A stretch of 64,000 nt of DNA from Haloterrigena sp. H1 (GCF_005938085.1 NZ_SMZK01000001.1:2728001-2792000); one strand, 5' to 3'. Positions 1 to 9,130 are shown, numbered from the stretch's first letter. Notes: a model not told the origin generated them from the letters alone. Made by a program: numbers and translations.

Positions 1-489
1 GAGCCCGATCTTCGAGTCGCGCGGGTTGCGCTCGTCGATGCTCTTGGTGACAATGCGGGCCCGGACGGCGTCGTCGACGCCGAGGGACCGGTCGGACTCG
101 TTCGAGGAGAGCTGCTGATTCTCGCCGTCGAAGGCCAGATACTCGTCGCTGATCTGGGAGACGTGGAGCAGCCCGTCGACGGGACCGATGCCGACGAAGG
201 CACCGAACTCGACGACTTCGACGACGGTGCCGTCGACGACTTCCTGCATCTCCGGATCGAACGTCACCGCATCGAATTCGGCCTCGTAGTAGACACCTGG
301 CCGGTTCGGGAGCACTGCCCCCTCACCGATGTCGTGGACTTCGGTGACGGAGACGACGCTCCCGACGTCTTCGTCCATCCGTCCCTCGAGTTTGTCCTGG
401 AGCAGTCGCTTGACCAACCCCGGCGAGACGTCGCCGAGCTCTTCCGGCGGTACTTCTACCGTATCCTTCAATCTAACCCGTTTGTACAT
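1..489 (-). CDS. rpoE1: DNA-directed RNA polymerase subunit E' (Rpo7/RpoE1), 3' end outside window
   Basis: This is the stalk subunit of archaeal RNA polymerase, homologous to eukaryotic Rpb7, which pairs with Rpo4 and binds nascent RNA. Translation from the ATG at 489 begins MYKRVRLKDTVEVPPEELG, the typical Rpo7 N-terminal domain. It continues into an S1/OB-fold RNA-binding domain with GAFVGIGPVDGLLHVSQI. The 163 visible codons run off the left edge, so only the C-terminal tail is missing. The start codon lies immediately after the stop of the PIN gene (0-nt gap), so it is the last visible member of the eif2g-PIN-rpoE1 operon. This order is widely conserved in archaea. Identification is firm. 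Confidence 0.95.
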   Translation of the reverse strand, partial: MYKRVRLKDTVEVPPEELGDVSPGLVKRLLQDKLEGRMDEDVGSVVSVTEVHDIGEGAVLPNRPGVYYEAEFDAVTFDPEMQEVVDGTVVEVVEFGAFVGIGPVDGLLHVSQISDEYLAFDGENQQLSSNESDRSLGVDDAVRARIVTKSIDERNPRDSKIGL

Positions 490-882
490 CTATGGTTGAG
501 TGATCGCTAACTTGTTTCTCCCGCGTAATGCAATTACCGGTCTGCCGGCTTCGAGCACCCGGTCGCGCAGCGGGCGGTCGTTCGTGACGACGTAGTCGAC
601 GACGCCCTCGCGGGCGAGTTCGACCAAGGCGTCGTCCGCGTACGATGCTTCCGTGTCGACGGCGAGACAGCGTTCGGTCGCCAGGTCGTGGCCGACAGTC
701 GCGGCCGTTCCCTCCTGGCCCCCTTTCTCGGAGAGCCGACGGAGTTCCTCGAGGACGGCCTGTGGGAGTATCGGCTCGTAGGCGTCAAGCAGCCGCTCGA
801 GCTCGTCGAACAGCCGGACGTCGAGTTCGACCGGCATCATCAACGCGCTCGTATCGAGGGCGACCTGCGTCCGATCGCTCAT
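490..882 (-). CDS. PIN-domain nuclease (Fcf1/Utp24-like archaeal family)
   Basis: A 130-residue single-domain PIN protein. It opens with VALDTSALMMP, giving the first conserved Asp (residue 10), and keeps the late acidic cluster in ADDALVELA and VTNDRPLRDR, so a metal-dependent RNase fold with intact acidic residues is likely. Archaeal PIN proteins in this position, between eIF2 gamma and RpoE1, are related to the rRNA-processing nucleases Fcf1/Utp24. No antitoxin gene lies beside it, so a VapC toxin role is unlikely. One base separates it from the end of eif2g and zero bases from rpoE1, implying one transcript with translational coupling. The exact RNA substrate cannot be read from sequence. 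Confidence 0.85.
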   Translation of the reverse strand: MSDRTQVALDTSALMMPVELDVRLFDELERLLDAYEPILPQAVLEELRRLSEKGGQEGTAATVGHDLATERCLAVDTEASYADDALVELAREGVVDYVVTNDRPLRDRVLEAGRPVIALRGRNKLAITQP

Positions 883-883
883 C

Positions 884-2116
884 TCAGTCCGTCAGCGTTC
901 CCAGTCCGATCAGCCGCCAGCGGGCGCCGATGCGGCGGTTGATCGCGATTTTCGTCCCGGGATCGGCGGCGACGGGCCGTTTGAGGTTGACCTCACACTC
1001 TCCTTCGCGGGCGCTGGTGACGGCGCCGACGGTCGTCGCCGTACCGACGGTCATCATCAGCGGTTCACCGGTGCTGATCTCGTCGACCGTCTCGCCCTGT
1101 TCCGCGCCGACGACCCGCTCGAGCAGGTCGACTTCCATAGTGAACTGCTCCCACGTCGGCGGGAGCGAGCCCGGCGGCCCGGCCATGCGGCCCGCCAGCG
1201 CGTCACCTTTGGTGAGCGAGGGATCGAGTCCGGTTCCGACGCCGAGCAGCCCGCCCGGCGTGACCGTGTCGACCGTTTCGCCGCCGGCCTGCAGCGAGCG
1301 GATCGTCGTCTCGATCGGGACGTACTCGGTCTGGCCGCCCTCCTCGACCTCGCGGCCGGGGCGGATCTCGATCTCGTCGCCGACCTCAAGTTCGCCCTGC
1401 ACGAGACTGCCGCCGAGGACGCCACCAGAGAGGTCCCGTGCGGTCGTGCCGGGTTTGTTGATGTCGAAACTGCGGGCGACGTGCATCCGTGGGTCGGCGT
1501 CGGGATCCCGATCCGGCGTGGGGATCTCCTCTTCGATCGCCTGGATGAGCAGATCGAGGTTGACCTCCTGGCCCGCGGAGACGGGGACGATGGGGGCATC
1601 TTCGGCGACCGTGCCTGCGACGAACTCCTTGATCTGTTCGTAGTTGTTCCGAGCCGTATCGGCGTCGACGAGGTCGACCTTGTTCTGAGCGATGACGATG
1701 TTGTCGATGCCGATGATATCGAGCGCCATCAGGTGCTCTTCGGTCTGGGGCTGGGGGACGGGCTCGTTGGCGCTGACGACCAGCACCGCGCCGTCCATCA
1801 GCGAGGCACCCGAGAGCATCGTCGCCATCAGGGTCTCGTGACCCGGGGCGTCGACGAACGAGACGGTCCGCAGCGGCTCGCTTTCCGAGCCGTCCGGACA
1901 CTCCTCCGTGACGGTGTAACATTCGGGTTCGTCGAGTCCCTCACAGTGACGGAACGTGGCGTCGGCGTAGCCGAGTCGAATGGAGATGCCGCGTTTCATC
2001 TCCTCTGAGTGCTGGTCCGTCCACGAGCCGCTGAGGGCTTGCACCAGCGTCGTCTTGCCGTGGTCGACGTGGCCGACGAGCCCGATGTTCACCTCCGGTT
2101 GTCGATTTCCTACCAT
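884..2116 (-). CDS. eif2g: Translation initiation factor aIF2 subunit gamma
   Basis: GTPase subunit of aIF2, which delivers initiator Met-tRNA to the ribosome. The 410-residue product has the G1 loop GHVDHGKTT near residue 16, a DAPGHE G3 motif, and NKVD as G4. A Cys-containing knuckle insertion ([18 protein letters not shown]) sits between G1 and G3, and EF-Tu-like beta-barrel domains II and III follow. The length is normal for the family. It is the first gene of the operon with the PIN nuclease and rpoE1. The start [16 protein letters not shown] is close to that of other archaeal gamma subunits. The alpha and beta subunits are not in the window. Confidence 0.97.
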   Translation of the reverse strand: MVGNRQPEVNIGLVGHVDHGKTTLVQALSGSWTDQHSEEMKRGISIRLGYADATFRHCEGLDEPECYTVTEECPDGSESEPLRTVSFVDAPGHETLMATMLSGASLMDGAVLVVSANEPVPQPQTEEHLMALDIIGIDNIVIAQNKVDLVDADTARNNYEQIKEFVAGTVAEDAPIVPVSAGQEVNLDLLIQAIEEEIPTPDRDPDADPRMHVARSFDINKPGTTARDLSGGVLGGSLVQGELEVGDEIEIRPGREVEEGGQTEYVPIETTIRSLQAGGETVDTVTPGGLLGVGTGLDPSLTKGDALAGRMAGPPGSLPPTWEQFTMEVDLLERVVGAEQGETVDEISTGEPLMMTVGTATTVGAVTSAREGECEVNLKRPVAADPGTKIAINRRIGARWRLIGLGTLTD

Positions 2117-2281
2117 AAGACGATGAGTAATCTTAGGTAGTGATTCCGCTGTGCGCTTGATAAAGGTTGCGAGCTATGCTTTCGACTCCGCCGCTCGTGG
2201 CGCCTCGAGTCCAGTTCACAGGCGCCATTCTCGAGCCGGCGGCCCCGACGACCTTTTTCGCGGCCATCCCGTATCGGAACT

Positions 2282-3274
2282 GTGTCAGAGTTCGCGTTCG
2301 AACTCGAGCTGTGTACGCACCTCGAGTCACGCCAGGAGGGAATCGTCGCCCGCCAGCTCGGCGCGGGCGTCGCCGCGCCCGGCGGCCGCATCCTCGATAT
2401 CGTCTGCGTCGAGCCCGGCCCTGCGTTCGACGAGCGCGTCGCGATCACGAGCGAATCGATCCCTGACGCGGCCGTCGCCTCGGCGGTCGGCACCGGCCGG
2501 GCCCGCTACTGGAAAGACGCCTTCGACTGCCATCCCGACCGTGCGCGCCGCGCCGTCGACCGCGCGCTCGAGTCCGGTTTCTTCGAACGTGATCACACCG
2601 CCAGCGCGGCCGCCAGTCGCGAGTACGTCCGCCAGACCGCCCGCTATCCCGACTGGTACGACCGGCTCGTTGGCATCGAGAACAAGCCCGATCTGGGCCG
2701 GCCGGGCGATCTCGAGTCGCAACTGCGAACGGACGTCAGCCTCGCCGTGGCCGACGAAATCGTGCTCGCGACCGAGAGTTACGTGACCCGCGCCCATCTG
2801 CACCGGATCCCCGACGACGTCGGCGTCTGGCGGGTTCATCGCGACGACGCGAGCAGGGGACTCGAGATCGAGGTGATCCGCGAGCCGGCGTCACTGCCAG
2901 TCGACGAGCCGGGGATCGAACCCCTCGCGTTCGAGCCGGGTCGCACCGAAATCGAGGTCGTCTCACCTGAGTCGAAGGCACGAGCACGCCGGCGGCTCGC
3001 CGAGCGCGCCTACGGCAAGGGCTGGCGAACGTACGAGTTTCCTGCGTGTAAGGCATGCCAGCCGGTCGATGCGGATGGTGCGACACTGCCATACTGTGCG
3101 TGGGCGGACCGAGCGGTCGACGCCACAACGGAGTGTGGCCCCTCGTGTCCGGGCTACGAGCAAACTGTGGCTCCCGCGGTCGATCTCGAGGCCGAACGCG
3201 ACCGACAGACGGCGTGGGAGGCAGACCCCGACGGCACCCGTCGCCGACAGGCCGGCCTCGATCAGTTCGGGTAA
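2282..3274 (+). CDS. Conserved haloarchaeal protein, DUF5787-like
   Basis: A 330-residue soluble protein starting at GTG 2282 (MSEFAFELELCTHLE). I recognise it as the haloarchaeal family annotated DUF5787, of unknown function. The first 250 residues contain a conserved stretch with IENKPDLGRPGDLESQLR, and the IENK core with nearby acidic residues resembles a restriction-like nuclease fold; that reading is only a suggestion. The C-terminal part has six cysteines (FPACKACQP, PYCAW, ECGPSCPGY) that could bind metal. It is divergent from eif2g, with 165 bp between them, and convergent with the PhnP-like gene. No operon partner is visible. Confidence 0.75.
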   Translation: MSEFAFELELCTHLESRQEGIVARQLGAGVAAPGGRILDIVCVEPGPAFDERVAITSESIPDAAVASAVGTGRARYWKDAFDCHPDRARRAVDRALESGFFERDHTASAAASREYVRQTARYPDWYDRLVGIENKPDLGRPGDLESQLRTDVSLAVADEIVLATESYVTRAHLHRIPDDVGVWRVHRDDASRGLEIEVIREPASLPVDEPGIEPLAFEPGRTEIEVVSPESKARARRRLAERAYGKGWRTYEFPACKACQPVDADGATLPYCAWADRAVDATTECGPSCPGYEQTVAPAVDLEAERDRQTAWEADPDGTRRRQAGLDQFG

Positions 3275-3313
3275 CGGCCCCGCCCGTGAGTCACAGCGGC
3301 GGACCGGCCGTTC

Positions 3314-4138
3314 TCACAGCACGTACTCCTCGCCGTCGACCGCCAGTGGCTCCTCGAAGGCTTCGTCGGCGGGGTAGTAGTGTGCGAGGTGGACGAGTCG
3401 CGTGCGGTCGGCGTTCAGCTCCTCGGCCATTGCGAGGGCACCCTCTCGCGTCATGTGTTTCGTTCCGAACGTTCGCGGCGTCCCAGCCGCATCCTCGTGG
3501 CGGCCGCCGATCGGATGGTACTCACAGAGGTCGGCGGGCACGATCCCGTCGGCCAGCAACAGGTCGGGATCGGCTAGTACCTCGCGGGACGCCTCGGGAA
3601 TATCGTAGCTCGTATCGCCTGTGATCGACAGTGTCGCCCCCGTCACGGGATCCTCGACGCGGAGGCCGTAACAGACCAACGGCGGGTGGTCGACTGGAAC
3701 CAGCGTCACCTCGAGCCCACAGACCGAGACCGGCTCGAGCGGCGTCGTCGGGACCACGGTCAGCGGATCGAGATAGTGGTAGTCGTCGTCGACTGTCTCG
3801 GCGACGCTCTTGCCGGTTTTGGGATCGGTCTCGTCGGCCGCGTAGACATCGAGCGAGTCGAGCACGCGAAAGACGTTGCCAAGTCCGTCGAGGTGATCGA
3901 AGTGGACGTGCGTGATGACGGCGGCGTCGGGCAACGACACGTCGTCGCGGAGAAACTGGTAGCGAAAGTCGGGGCTAAAATCGATCAGCAGCGACTCGTC
4001 GACGCGCTCGTTCTCGATGTGGACCGAGAACCGCGTACGCTCGAGGCCGCGCTCTCGTGCCGCCGTGCAGGTGTCACAGTCACAGCCGACGGTCGGCGTC
4101 CCGGTCGTATCACCGGTTCCCAACAGCGTCACCCGCAT
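3314..4138 (-). CDS. MBL-fold metal-dependent hydrolase, PhnP-like
   Basis: A 274-residue metallo-beta-lactamase-fold enzyme. The zinc motif THVHFDH is at residues 76-82, and further His/Asp ligands appear in LVPVDHPP, SITGDTSYD and LVHLAHYYP. Near the N-terminus GCDCDTC provides the cysteine cluster seen in PhnP-type phosphoribosyl cyclic phosphodiesterases and related phosphodiesterases. No phosphonate or queuosine genes are adjacent, so the substrate is open; a cyclic phosphodiester is the best guess. It ends convergently against the DUF5787 gene with 39 bp between stops, and it is followed upstream on the same strand by a small nucleotidyltransferase-like gene. Confidence 0.85.
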   Translation of the reverse strand: MRVTLLGTGDTTGTPTVGCDCDTCTAARERGLERTRFSVHIENERVDESLLIDFSPDFRYQFLRDDVSLPDAAVITHVHFDHLDGLGNVFRVLDSLDVYAADETDPKTGKSVAETVDDDYHYLDPLTVVPTTPLEPVSVCGLEVTLVPVDHPPLVCYGLRVEDPVTGATLSITGDTSYDIPEASREVLADPDLLLADGIVPADLCEYHPIGGRHEDAAGTPRTFGTKHMTREGALAMAEELNADRTRLVHLAHYYPADEAFEEPLAVDGEEYVL

Positions 4139-4201
4139 CGGTCGCTCGTCCCTCCACGACTCGCTCGAGACCGACGCGGTGCCGGAATGGTGGCTACTGC
4201 C

Positions 4202-4531
4202 CTACACATACGCTCGCCCTTCCTCGAGCGCTGTCCGGACGAGCGGGTGGTCCGCATTCGCGTCGACCCGGTCGGCGGGTAACACGTACACCGAGATGAC
4301 GACGCCGTGCTCTATCCCGACGGTCTCGGCTTCCGCCTCGAGGGCGCGTTCGGTTTCCGGATCGTCGGCCTCGAGCACGACCAGTATCTCGACCTCGGTG
4401 TGGACGCCGCGGTCGTCGCCGCGGACTGCGTCCCCGAACGCGACGAGCTGTCGGATCGACTCGCCGTGGGCCGCCTCGGCCCGACTGGCGAACGCCGCCG
4501 CAGCGTCGTCCTGTGGCGCTCTATCGGTCAT
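4202..4531 (-). CDS. Minimal nucleotidyltransferase-like protein
   Basis: A 109-residue protein from ATG 4531 (MTDRAPQDDAAAAF). The region VAFGDAVRGDDRGVHTEVEILVVLE resembles the core of small nucleotidyltransferases, where GS followed by an acidic strand (D-x-D) forms the active site. Here the first motif is FGDAVRG rather than GSxARG and the strand is EVEILVV, so acidic residues are partly replaced and activity is doubtful. I chose the internal start because a longer in-frame extension to 4612 reads as random basic sequence. The gene is 63 bp upstream of the PhnP-like gene on the same strand. No HEPN partner gene is adjacent, so it does not look like a HEPN/MNT toxin pair. Confidence 0.65.
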   Translation of the reverse strand: MTDRAPQDDAAAAFASRAEAAHGESIRQLVAFGDAVRGDDRGVHTEVEILVVLEADDPETERALEAEAETVGIEHGVVISVYVLPADRVDANADHPLVRTALEEGRAYV

Positions 4532-4666
4532 ACGTCCTGATAGACACCCGTCGCATAAAGGGTATGCTGTTACCGGACGGCGCACCGGGTTCGGGTGTGA
4601 GCCGAGACGCACGGCGCCGCGCTCATCTCGAGAAGCTATTTAGGCTGCGCCGGAAAGGTGGCGGAC

Positions 4667-5752
4667 ATGTACGATTTCGTCGTCGTTGGCGTCGGGCCGC
4701 CGGGCTCGCGGTTTGCCCGCCGGGCTGCCGAGGACGGCTACGACGTGCTCGCCCTCGAGAAGGGCCGTATCGGCGAGCCACTGGCCTGTTCGGGCCACGT
4801 AAGTACTGATATCTGGCAGTTCACGGGGGAAAGAGCTCGCGAGGAGCTGTTTCAAAACGAAATCTACGGTGCGCGATTTCACGTCGGTGGCCCCCGGAGC
4901 GACGCCTACCCGTTTTACAAACAGGAGGTCGCCTCGAACGTCATCGACCGCGTCGGGCTGGATCGCCATCTTGCCGAGCTGGCTCGCGAGGCGGGCGCGG
5001 ACGTCCGTGAGGACCACACCGTTACCGAGGTCACCGAACACCACGATCGCGTCGCAGTCGTCGCGAACGGGCCCGATGGCGTCGTCGAGTTCGAGGCGAA
5101 GATGGTCGCCGGCTGTGACGGGCCACGCTCGAGGGTTCGGGACGAACTCGGCCTCCCCCAACCAGACGAGTTCCTTCACGGTGTGCTCGCCTTTTCAGAC
5201 GAGGACGACCACCAGGATTTCGTCGACGTACATCTGACCCCGCCGACCTTTTTCGCGTGGCGCATTCCACGCGGCGAGGCCGGCGTCGAGTACGGCCTCG
5301 CGGCCCCGCCGGGCGTCCACGTGACCAAACACTTCGAGGACCTGATCGACGGCTACGAGGTCGACGTCTCCCATCGGTGTTCGGGCGCGATCCCGATCGG
5401 CCCACCGGATCGGGTGACGACCCGGCGAGCGTTTCTCATCGGCGACGCGGCCGCCCAGACCAAGCCCTTCACCGGCGGCGGCATTCTCTACGGCATGACC
5501 AGTGCCGACCACGCCGCTCGTGAGATCGACCCCGACCGGCCGACCACGCTCGCGGCCTACGAACGCGCCTGGCGCGACGACTTGGCACGCGAACAGCAAC
5601 TCGGTCACTGGATTCGGCGTGCGTACTCGCTGCCCGAGCCGATCCAGCGGCTCGGCCTCGGCGCACTGTCGGGCGAGATCGGTGTCCACATGGACCGGCC
5701 AACGTCGTTGCTCTCGTTCGACCACCTCAAGACGGTGCTGCCCGGGCGCTGA
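4667..5752 (+). CDS. Geranylgeranyl reductase family flavoprotein
   Basis: A 361-residue FAD-dependent reductase of the geranylgeranyl reductase family. It has the dinucleotide-binding GVGPPGS near residue 8, the acid-ended second strand VLALEKG, and the late FAD motif IGDAAAQ followed by PFTGGGILYGM, which is characteristic of the family. Haloarchaea use such enzymes to saturate isoprenoid chains of membrane lipids and menaquinone or to modify other prenyl chains; which substrate applies here cannot be decided. The ATG at 4667 is chosen over GTG 4658 because GGTG lies just upstream and a TATA-like ctatttag sits about 28 bases before it. It is transcribed alone and ends 46 bp from the convergent DUF389 gene. 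Confidence 0.85.
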   Translation: MYDFVVVGVGPPGSRFARRAAEDGYDVLALEKGRIGEPLACSGHVSTDIWQFTGERAREELFQNEIYGARFHVGGPRSDAYPFYKQEVASNVIDRVGLDRHLAELAREAGADVREDHTVTEVTEHHDRVAVVANGPDGVVEFEAKMVAGCDGPRSRVRDELGLPQPDEFLHGVLAFSDEDDHQDFVDVHLTPPTFFAWRIPRGEAGVEYGLAAPPGVHVTKHFEDLIDGYEVDVSHRCSGAIPIGPPDRVTTRRAFLIGDAAAQTKPFTGGGILYGMTSADHAAREIDPDRPTTLAAYERAWRDDLAREQQLGHWIRRAYSLPEPIQRLGLGALSGEIGVHMDRPTSLLSFDHLKTVLPGR

Positions 5753-5798
5753 GCGGGCCGCCCGCTCTCGGGCTCACGACCCTCGAGACGGGCCGTAT

Positions 5799-7172
5799 TC
5801 AAATGCCACGCGAAACCAGAAGCGGACCATCCTGAACGTCGGTTTCTTGCCCGTTGGCAGTGTCCCCCTGCTCGGTGCGCCCCCGCTGTTCAGCGACGAC
5901 ATACTGAACCTCGACGACGATCGGATCGTCGGTGTGGGGGCTGATCTCCCTGTAGAGGCGATCAGCGAGCCCCGGCTCCGGCCCGGCGCTCTGACTCGAG
6001 ACCGTGACAACGACTCTCTCGACCGATTGGACCGGATAGTTGCCGTCGAGTTCGATCACGATGTCTTCGACCTCGAACTCGTCGTATCGGGGGTCCGTGA
6101 GAACGCCCTCGACCTCCGCTTCAGTGGCCGACTCGAGTTCGGTCGTATGAAAGTCGAGCAGGGTAACGCTGGCAAGTGGGACGGCCAACACCAGCAAGCC
6201 GATCCCGAAGATCGCCGCGTAGGTGTAGGTCGGCCTTCGCGTCGGCGACACCTCGAACAGTCCCTGGGGGCGATAGCCGGCGATCCACAGCGTCGCCAGG
6301 GCGGCCAGATTGACCGACAGGAGATTGACGATCACGAGGAGGGCAGCACCGATCGCCGCGCCGGACATCCCCCAGGCGACCGTGATCCCGACCGCAGCGG
6401 AGGGTGGAATGAGCGCTGCGGCGATCATGACGCCGACGATCGCCTCCGAGAATCCTCGCGTGAGACTCAGGATGCCGGCGATACCGGCACCCAGCGCGAC
6501 CGCCAGCGAAAACAGGTTCGGCGCGACCCGCTCCTCGAGTTCGGTGGCGACGACGATGTCGACTCCCGCGGGCTCGAGGCCGGCCAGTCGAGCGAGCACT
6601 GCGAGCGCGATCGAGGCGGTGACTACCAGCCCGACGCCGACGAGCTGGTAACGAAAGCCGGTCGATGTGAGCCGAGCATCGCCGGTGACGATGCCGATAT
6701 TGGCCGCGAGCGCGGGGCCAAGCAGCGGCGCGATGACCATCGCACCGATCACGACCGCCGGCGAGTCGACCAGCAGACCGGCGGTCGCGACGACAGCACT
6801 GATCAACAGCATCGCGGCGTAGATCGGAAACGGGGGCGTGAGTTCGTCGGCTTTCGTCCGCAGGACCTGTCTCGAGGTGCGCGCACTGGTCTGTCCGCCG
6901 TAGCTGTACCGTTCCTGCAGCGTCGCAAACCCCTCCGAGAGGACCGTTTCGGCGTCGATCACGACGACACGGGCCTCGTCGCCGACACCGGTTCGCTTGA
7001 GCCGGTCGAGGAGCGGTTCGACAGCCTGTGTCGGGACCGGAAACCGAACGACTGCGGTGTACTTCCGGCCGCTGGTTTCGTCGCTGACGACGTAATCGAC
7101 CCCCTCTTCCTCGAGGATGTCGAGGACGGCCCGTCGTTTCCCCTCCGGGACCGTGATTTCCAGATACCGCAT
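5799..7172 (-). CDS. TIGR00341/DUF389 family membrane protein
   Basis: A 457-residue protein with two parts. An N-terminal soluble region of about 115 residues (MRYLEITVPEGKR onward) resembles a small regulatory alpha/beta fold. The DUF389 core from about residue 140 has five or six hydrophobic segments, including AMLLISAVVATAG and VVIGAMVIAPLLGPALA. A C-terminal extramembrane tail of about 110 acidic residues follows. The function of DUF389 proteins is not established. I chose ATG 7172 because family members begin MRYLE; an upstream ATG at 7193 would add seven residues. It is divergent from the Bat-like regulator, with about 190 bp between starts. Confidence 0.85.
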   Translation of the reverse strand: MRYLEITVPEGKRRAVLDILEEEGVDYVVSDETSGRKYTAVVRFPVPTQAVEPLLDRLKRTGVGDEARVVVIDAETVLSEGFATLQERYSYGGQTSARTSRQVLRTKADELTPPFPIYAAMLLISAVVATAGLLVDSPAVVIGAMVIAPLLGPALAANIGIVTGDARLTSTGFRYQLVGVGLVVTASIALAVLARLAGLEPAGVDIVVATELEERVAPNLFSLAVALGAGIAGILSLTRGFSEAIVGVMIAAALIPPSAAVGITVAWGMSGAAIGAALLVIVNLLSVNLAALATLWIAGYRPQGLFEVSPTRRPTYTYAAIFGIGLLVLAVPLASVTLLDFHTTELESATEAEVEGVLTDPRYDEFEVEDIVIELDGNYPVQSVERVVVTVSSQSAGPEPGLADRLYREISPHTDDPIVVEVQYVVAEQRGRTEQGDTANGQETDVQDGPLLVSRGI

Positions 7173-7361
7173 ACGGGGGTCACAATCGGCCATCCGATAG
7201 TATCACGGGCAGCAGTGGACGGGTGCTTCTCCTCGTCAATTCGTAACCGTCGCGGTCGGTAGCGACCCCGCTTGCCGACTCGAACGCTGGACTATCACTG
7301 ATCCCGACAGTCAGGCTCACCGTAACAGCAGTTTTTACGCGATGGCGGTGTACGACGTGTG

Positions 7362-8021
7362 ATGTCGACGATAGCTGACCTCCGGCTTCCGGCGGCGGAG
7401 ACAGCGCTTGCGACCACGTTCGAGCGCGCACCGGCGGCGACGTTCGAACTCGAGTCGTCGGTCTCGAAGACGCGTCCATCACTGTGGGTGAGTGGTGTCG
7501 ATCGCGAGACGGTCAGTGCCGCGTTCGCGGCCGACCCGTCCGTCGAGACCGCGGAACTGCTCGTCGAAACCGACTCGCGGCTGCTGTACGACGTGACGTT
7601 TACCGACGAAACGGGACCGAACCGGCTCTGGAACGAACTGCTGGCAGACGGCGGCTCGCTCCTCGAGGCACGCGCGACCGATGGCTGGTGGCAGGTGACG
7701 GTTCGCTACCGCACCCGCGACCAGCTCTGTGATACCTACGAGCGGCTGGTCGAGCGCGGGATCAACGCCGACCTCCGGCGGATCACTGATGTAACCGACA
7801 CCGACGGCCACGAGACGCGGCTGACGCCCGAACAGCAAGAGGCCCTTGAAGCCGCCCTCGAGCACGGCTACTTCGAGATTCCCCGCGGCGTATCGATGGA
7901 GGAACTGGCCGACGAACTAGACATTTCACACCAGGCGCTTTCCGAGCGGTTTCGTCGTGCCTACGAGACACTGGTCGATGCCGAACTCCAGCCCGCCAGC
8001 ACGGAGTCGCGCCGTCACTGA
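7362..8021 (+). CDS. Bacterio-opsin-activator-type HTH regulator
   Basis: A 219-residue transcription regulator of the haloarchaeal Bat/HTH_10 class. The N-terminal 145 residues form the conserved alpha/beta domain (FERAPAATFELE, LLYDVTF, WWQVTVRYRTRDQL). The C-terminal 55 residues carry the HTH with LTPEQQEALEAALEHGYFEIPR, MEELADELDISHQALSERFRR. No GAF or PAS sensor domain is present, so it is the short form. ATG 7362 lies about 26 bases after the T-rich box gtttttacgc, consistent with a leaderless message. Targets are unknown; the divergent DUF389 gene is a candidate by position. Confidence 0.88.
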   Translation: MSTIADLRLPAAETALATTFERAPAATFELESSVSKTRPSLWVSGVDRETVSAAFAADPSVETAELLVETDSRLLYDVTFTDETGPNRLWNELLADGGSLLEARATDGWWQVTVRYRTRDQLCDTYERLVERGINADLRRITDVTDTDGHETRLTPEQQEALEAALEHGYFEIPRGVSMEELADELDISHQALSERFRRAYETLVDAELQPASTESRRH

Positions 8022-8126
8022 TGGTGGATCGGCCGCCGACCGACCGCAACGGACACGAACCGCGGGACTACGGCCGAATGAGAACACGGGACAATCATTA
8101 TTTGGGTGGCTTGCGTTCGCCCTCAT

Positions 8127-8408
8127 ATGGCTGATCTGCTTTCCGACGAGGAAATCGAAGCGCAACTCCCCGAGGCATGGGAGCGCGAGGGCGACGAGAT
8201 CGTCCGGGTCTACGAGTTCGACGACTACCTTCGCGGCGTCAACTTCGCCCAGATGGTCGGCGAAATCGCCGAAGCGCAGTTTCACCACCCCGAGATGATC
8301 ATCCGCTACTCCGGCGTCGAGATCCGGCTGACCTCCCACGAGGCAGGCGGCATCACCGACGACGACATCGGGATGGCGGAACTGATCGAATCCGAGCACA
8401 GCGAGTAA
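8127..8408 (+). CDS. Pterin-4-alpha-carbinolamine dehydratase family protein
   Basis: A 93-residue protein that covers the whole PCD/DCoH fold. The family signature appears as FAQMVGEIAEAQFHHPEMIIRYSGV, which holds the EAQFHHPE core with its two histidines, and LTSHEAGGITDDDIGMAELIE at the C-terminus. The enzyme dehydrates 4a-hydroxytetrahydropterin in pterin recycling; haloarchaea also keep it without aromatic amino-acid hydroxylases, so its use here is uncertain. ATG 8127 lies about 26 bases after an attattt box. The LWR-salt gene follows 20 bp downstream on the same strand and may be co-transcribed. Confidence 0.9.
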   Translation: MADLLSDEEIEAQLPEAWEREGDEIVRVYEFDDYLRGVNFAQMVGEIAEAQFHHPEMIIRYSGVEIRLTSHEAGGITDDDIGMAELIESEHSE

Positions 8409-8427
8409 ACCGACCACACCGCTCTCG

Positions 8428-8823
8428 ATGGACGCCCGCTACGCCTTCCGCGTTCGGGTTCGCATAGAGCCCGCCCACGACGACGTCTCCATAGAGCCGA
8501 GCAGCGCCGAGACGACGGTCACGCTCTTTCGCGAGGCGCCGGAGCCGGGCACCGACGGCTGGCTCTTCTTCCGGAACACGCTGTGGCGCGGCGAGGTCGG
8601 CGACGAGGACTACGCTCGCCACCTCGCTGCAACGTGGCTCGGCGTCCCCGAACGAACCATCCACGCGATCGAGTTCCGGGAACTACAGACCGACCAGGAG
8701 TATTTCGACGCCCTGAAAGCCGAGATCGCGGCCGATCTCAAGCCGTTCAAGGCCGACACCGTCTCGGAAGTCATCTCGAAATATCTCGGCTCGAGCGTTC
8801 GAGTAACCGAGACGGACGAGTAA
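8428..8823 (+). CDS. LWR-salt protein
   Basis: A 131-residue haloarchaeal protein recognised by the NTLWRGE block near residue 50 that names the family, preceded by TVTLFREAPEPGTDGWLFF. The protein is acidic and soluble, with no signal peptide or membrane segment, and ends ISKYLGSSVRVTETDE. Its function has not been established. It follows the PCD-like gene at 20 bp and is convergent with the small zinc-ribbon-like gene. The family assignment rests on my recognition of the motif and length. Confidence 0.8.
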   Translation: MDARYAFRVRVRIEPAHDDVSIEPSSAETTVTLFREAPEPGTDGWLFFRNTLWRGEVGDEDYARHLAATWLGVPERTIHAIEFRELQTDQEYFDALKAEIAADLKPFKADTVSEVISKYLGSSVRVTETDE

Positions 8824-8896
8824 TCGACGTGAGGGGGACGTCGGGAGTTCCACTCGACTGACTTATACGGTCTAAAATGACTGATAATCGCCCGTA

Positions 8897-9130
8897 TCAG
8901 CCCACATCCTCGGGATCGAGCTCTTCGAGCCGACTCGCCGTCACCATCGCCCGGTCGGACGAGCCGAGGTGATACGCGCCCGAACAGAGCTTACAGCGTG
9001 TGAAGTCCTCGGGCAGGCTCGAGTGCGGTCGCTCATAGACCTCCCGCGCATGCGAGAGGCCCTGACACTCGCGATAGTCGTGGTAGCGAGTGGAGCCGGC
9101 GGCGACGTAGACGGTGTCGTCGTCGCTCAC
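8897..9130 (-). CDS. Small Cys-containing haloarchaeal protein
   Basis: A 77-residue protein from GTG 9130 (MSDDDTVYVAAGSTRYH). The start is fixed by a strong ribosome-binding sequence, aaggtgg, about seven bases upstream. The first half contains CQGLSHAREVYERPHSSLPEDFTRCKLCSGAYH, where three cysteines and two or three histidines could make a small metal-binding site similar to a treble clef. No catalytic motif is seen. It is convergent with the LWR-salt gene, and the 450 bp upstream hold no recognisable gene. I do not recognise a named family. Confidence 0.6.
   Translation of the reverse strand: MSDDDTVYVAAGSTRYHDYRECQGLSHAREVYERPHSSLPEDFTRCKLCSGAYHLGSSDRAMVTASRLEELDPEDVG

Noticed and set aside
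4202..4531. HEPN/MNT toxin-antitoxin pair
   Set aside because: Only the nucleotidyltransferase-like partner is present, with degenerate motif, and no HEPN-type gene lies adjacent.
5502..7262. 586-codon open frame on the plus strand across the DUF389 gene
   Set aside because: Antisense shadow typical of high-GC haloarchaeal DNA; the minus-strand DUF389 protein is clearly real, and the plus translation is low-complexity Arg/Asp-rich without motifs.
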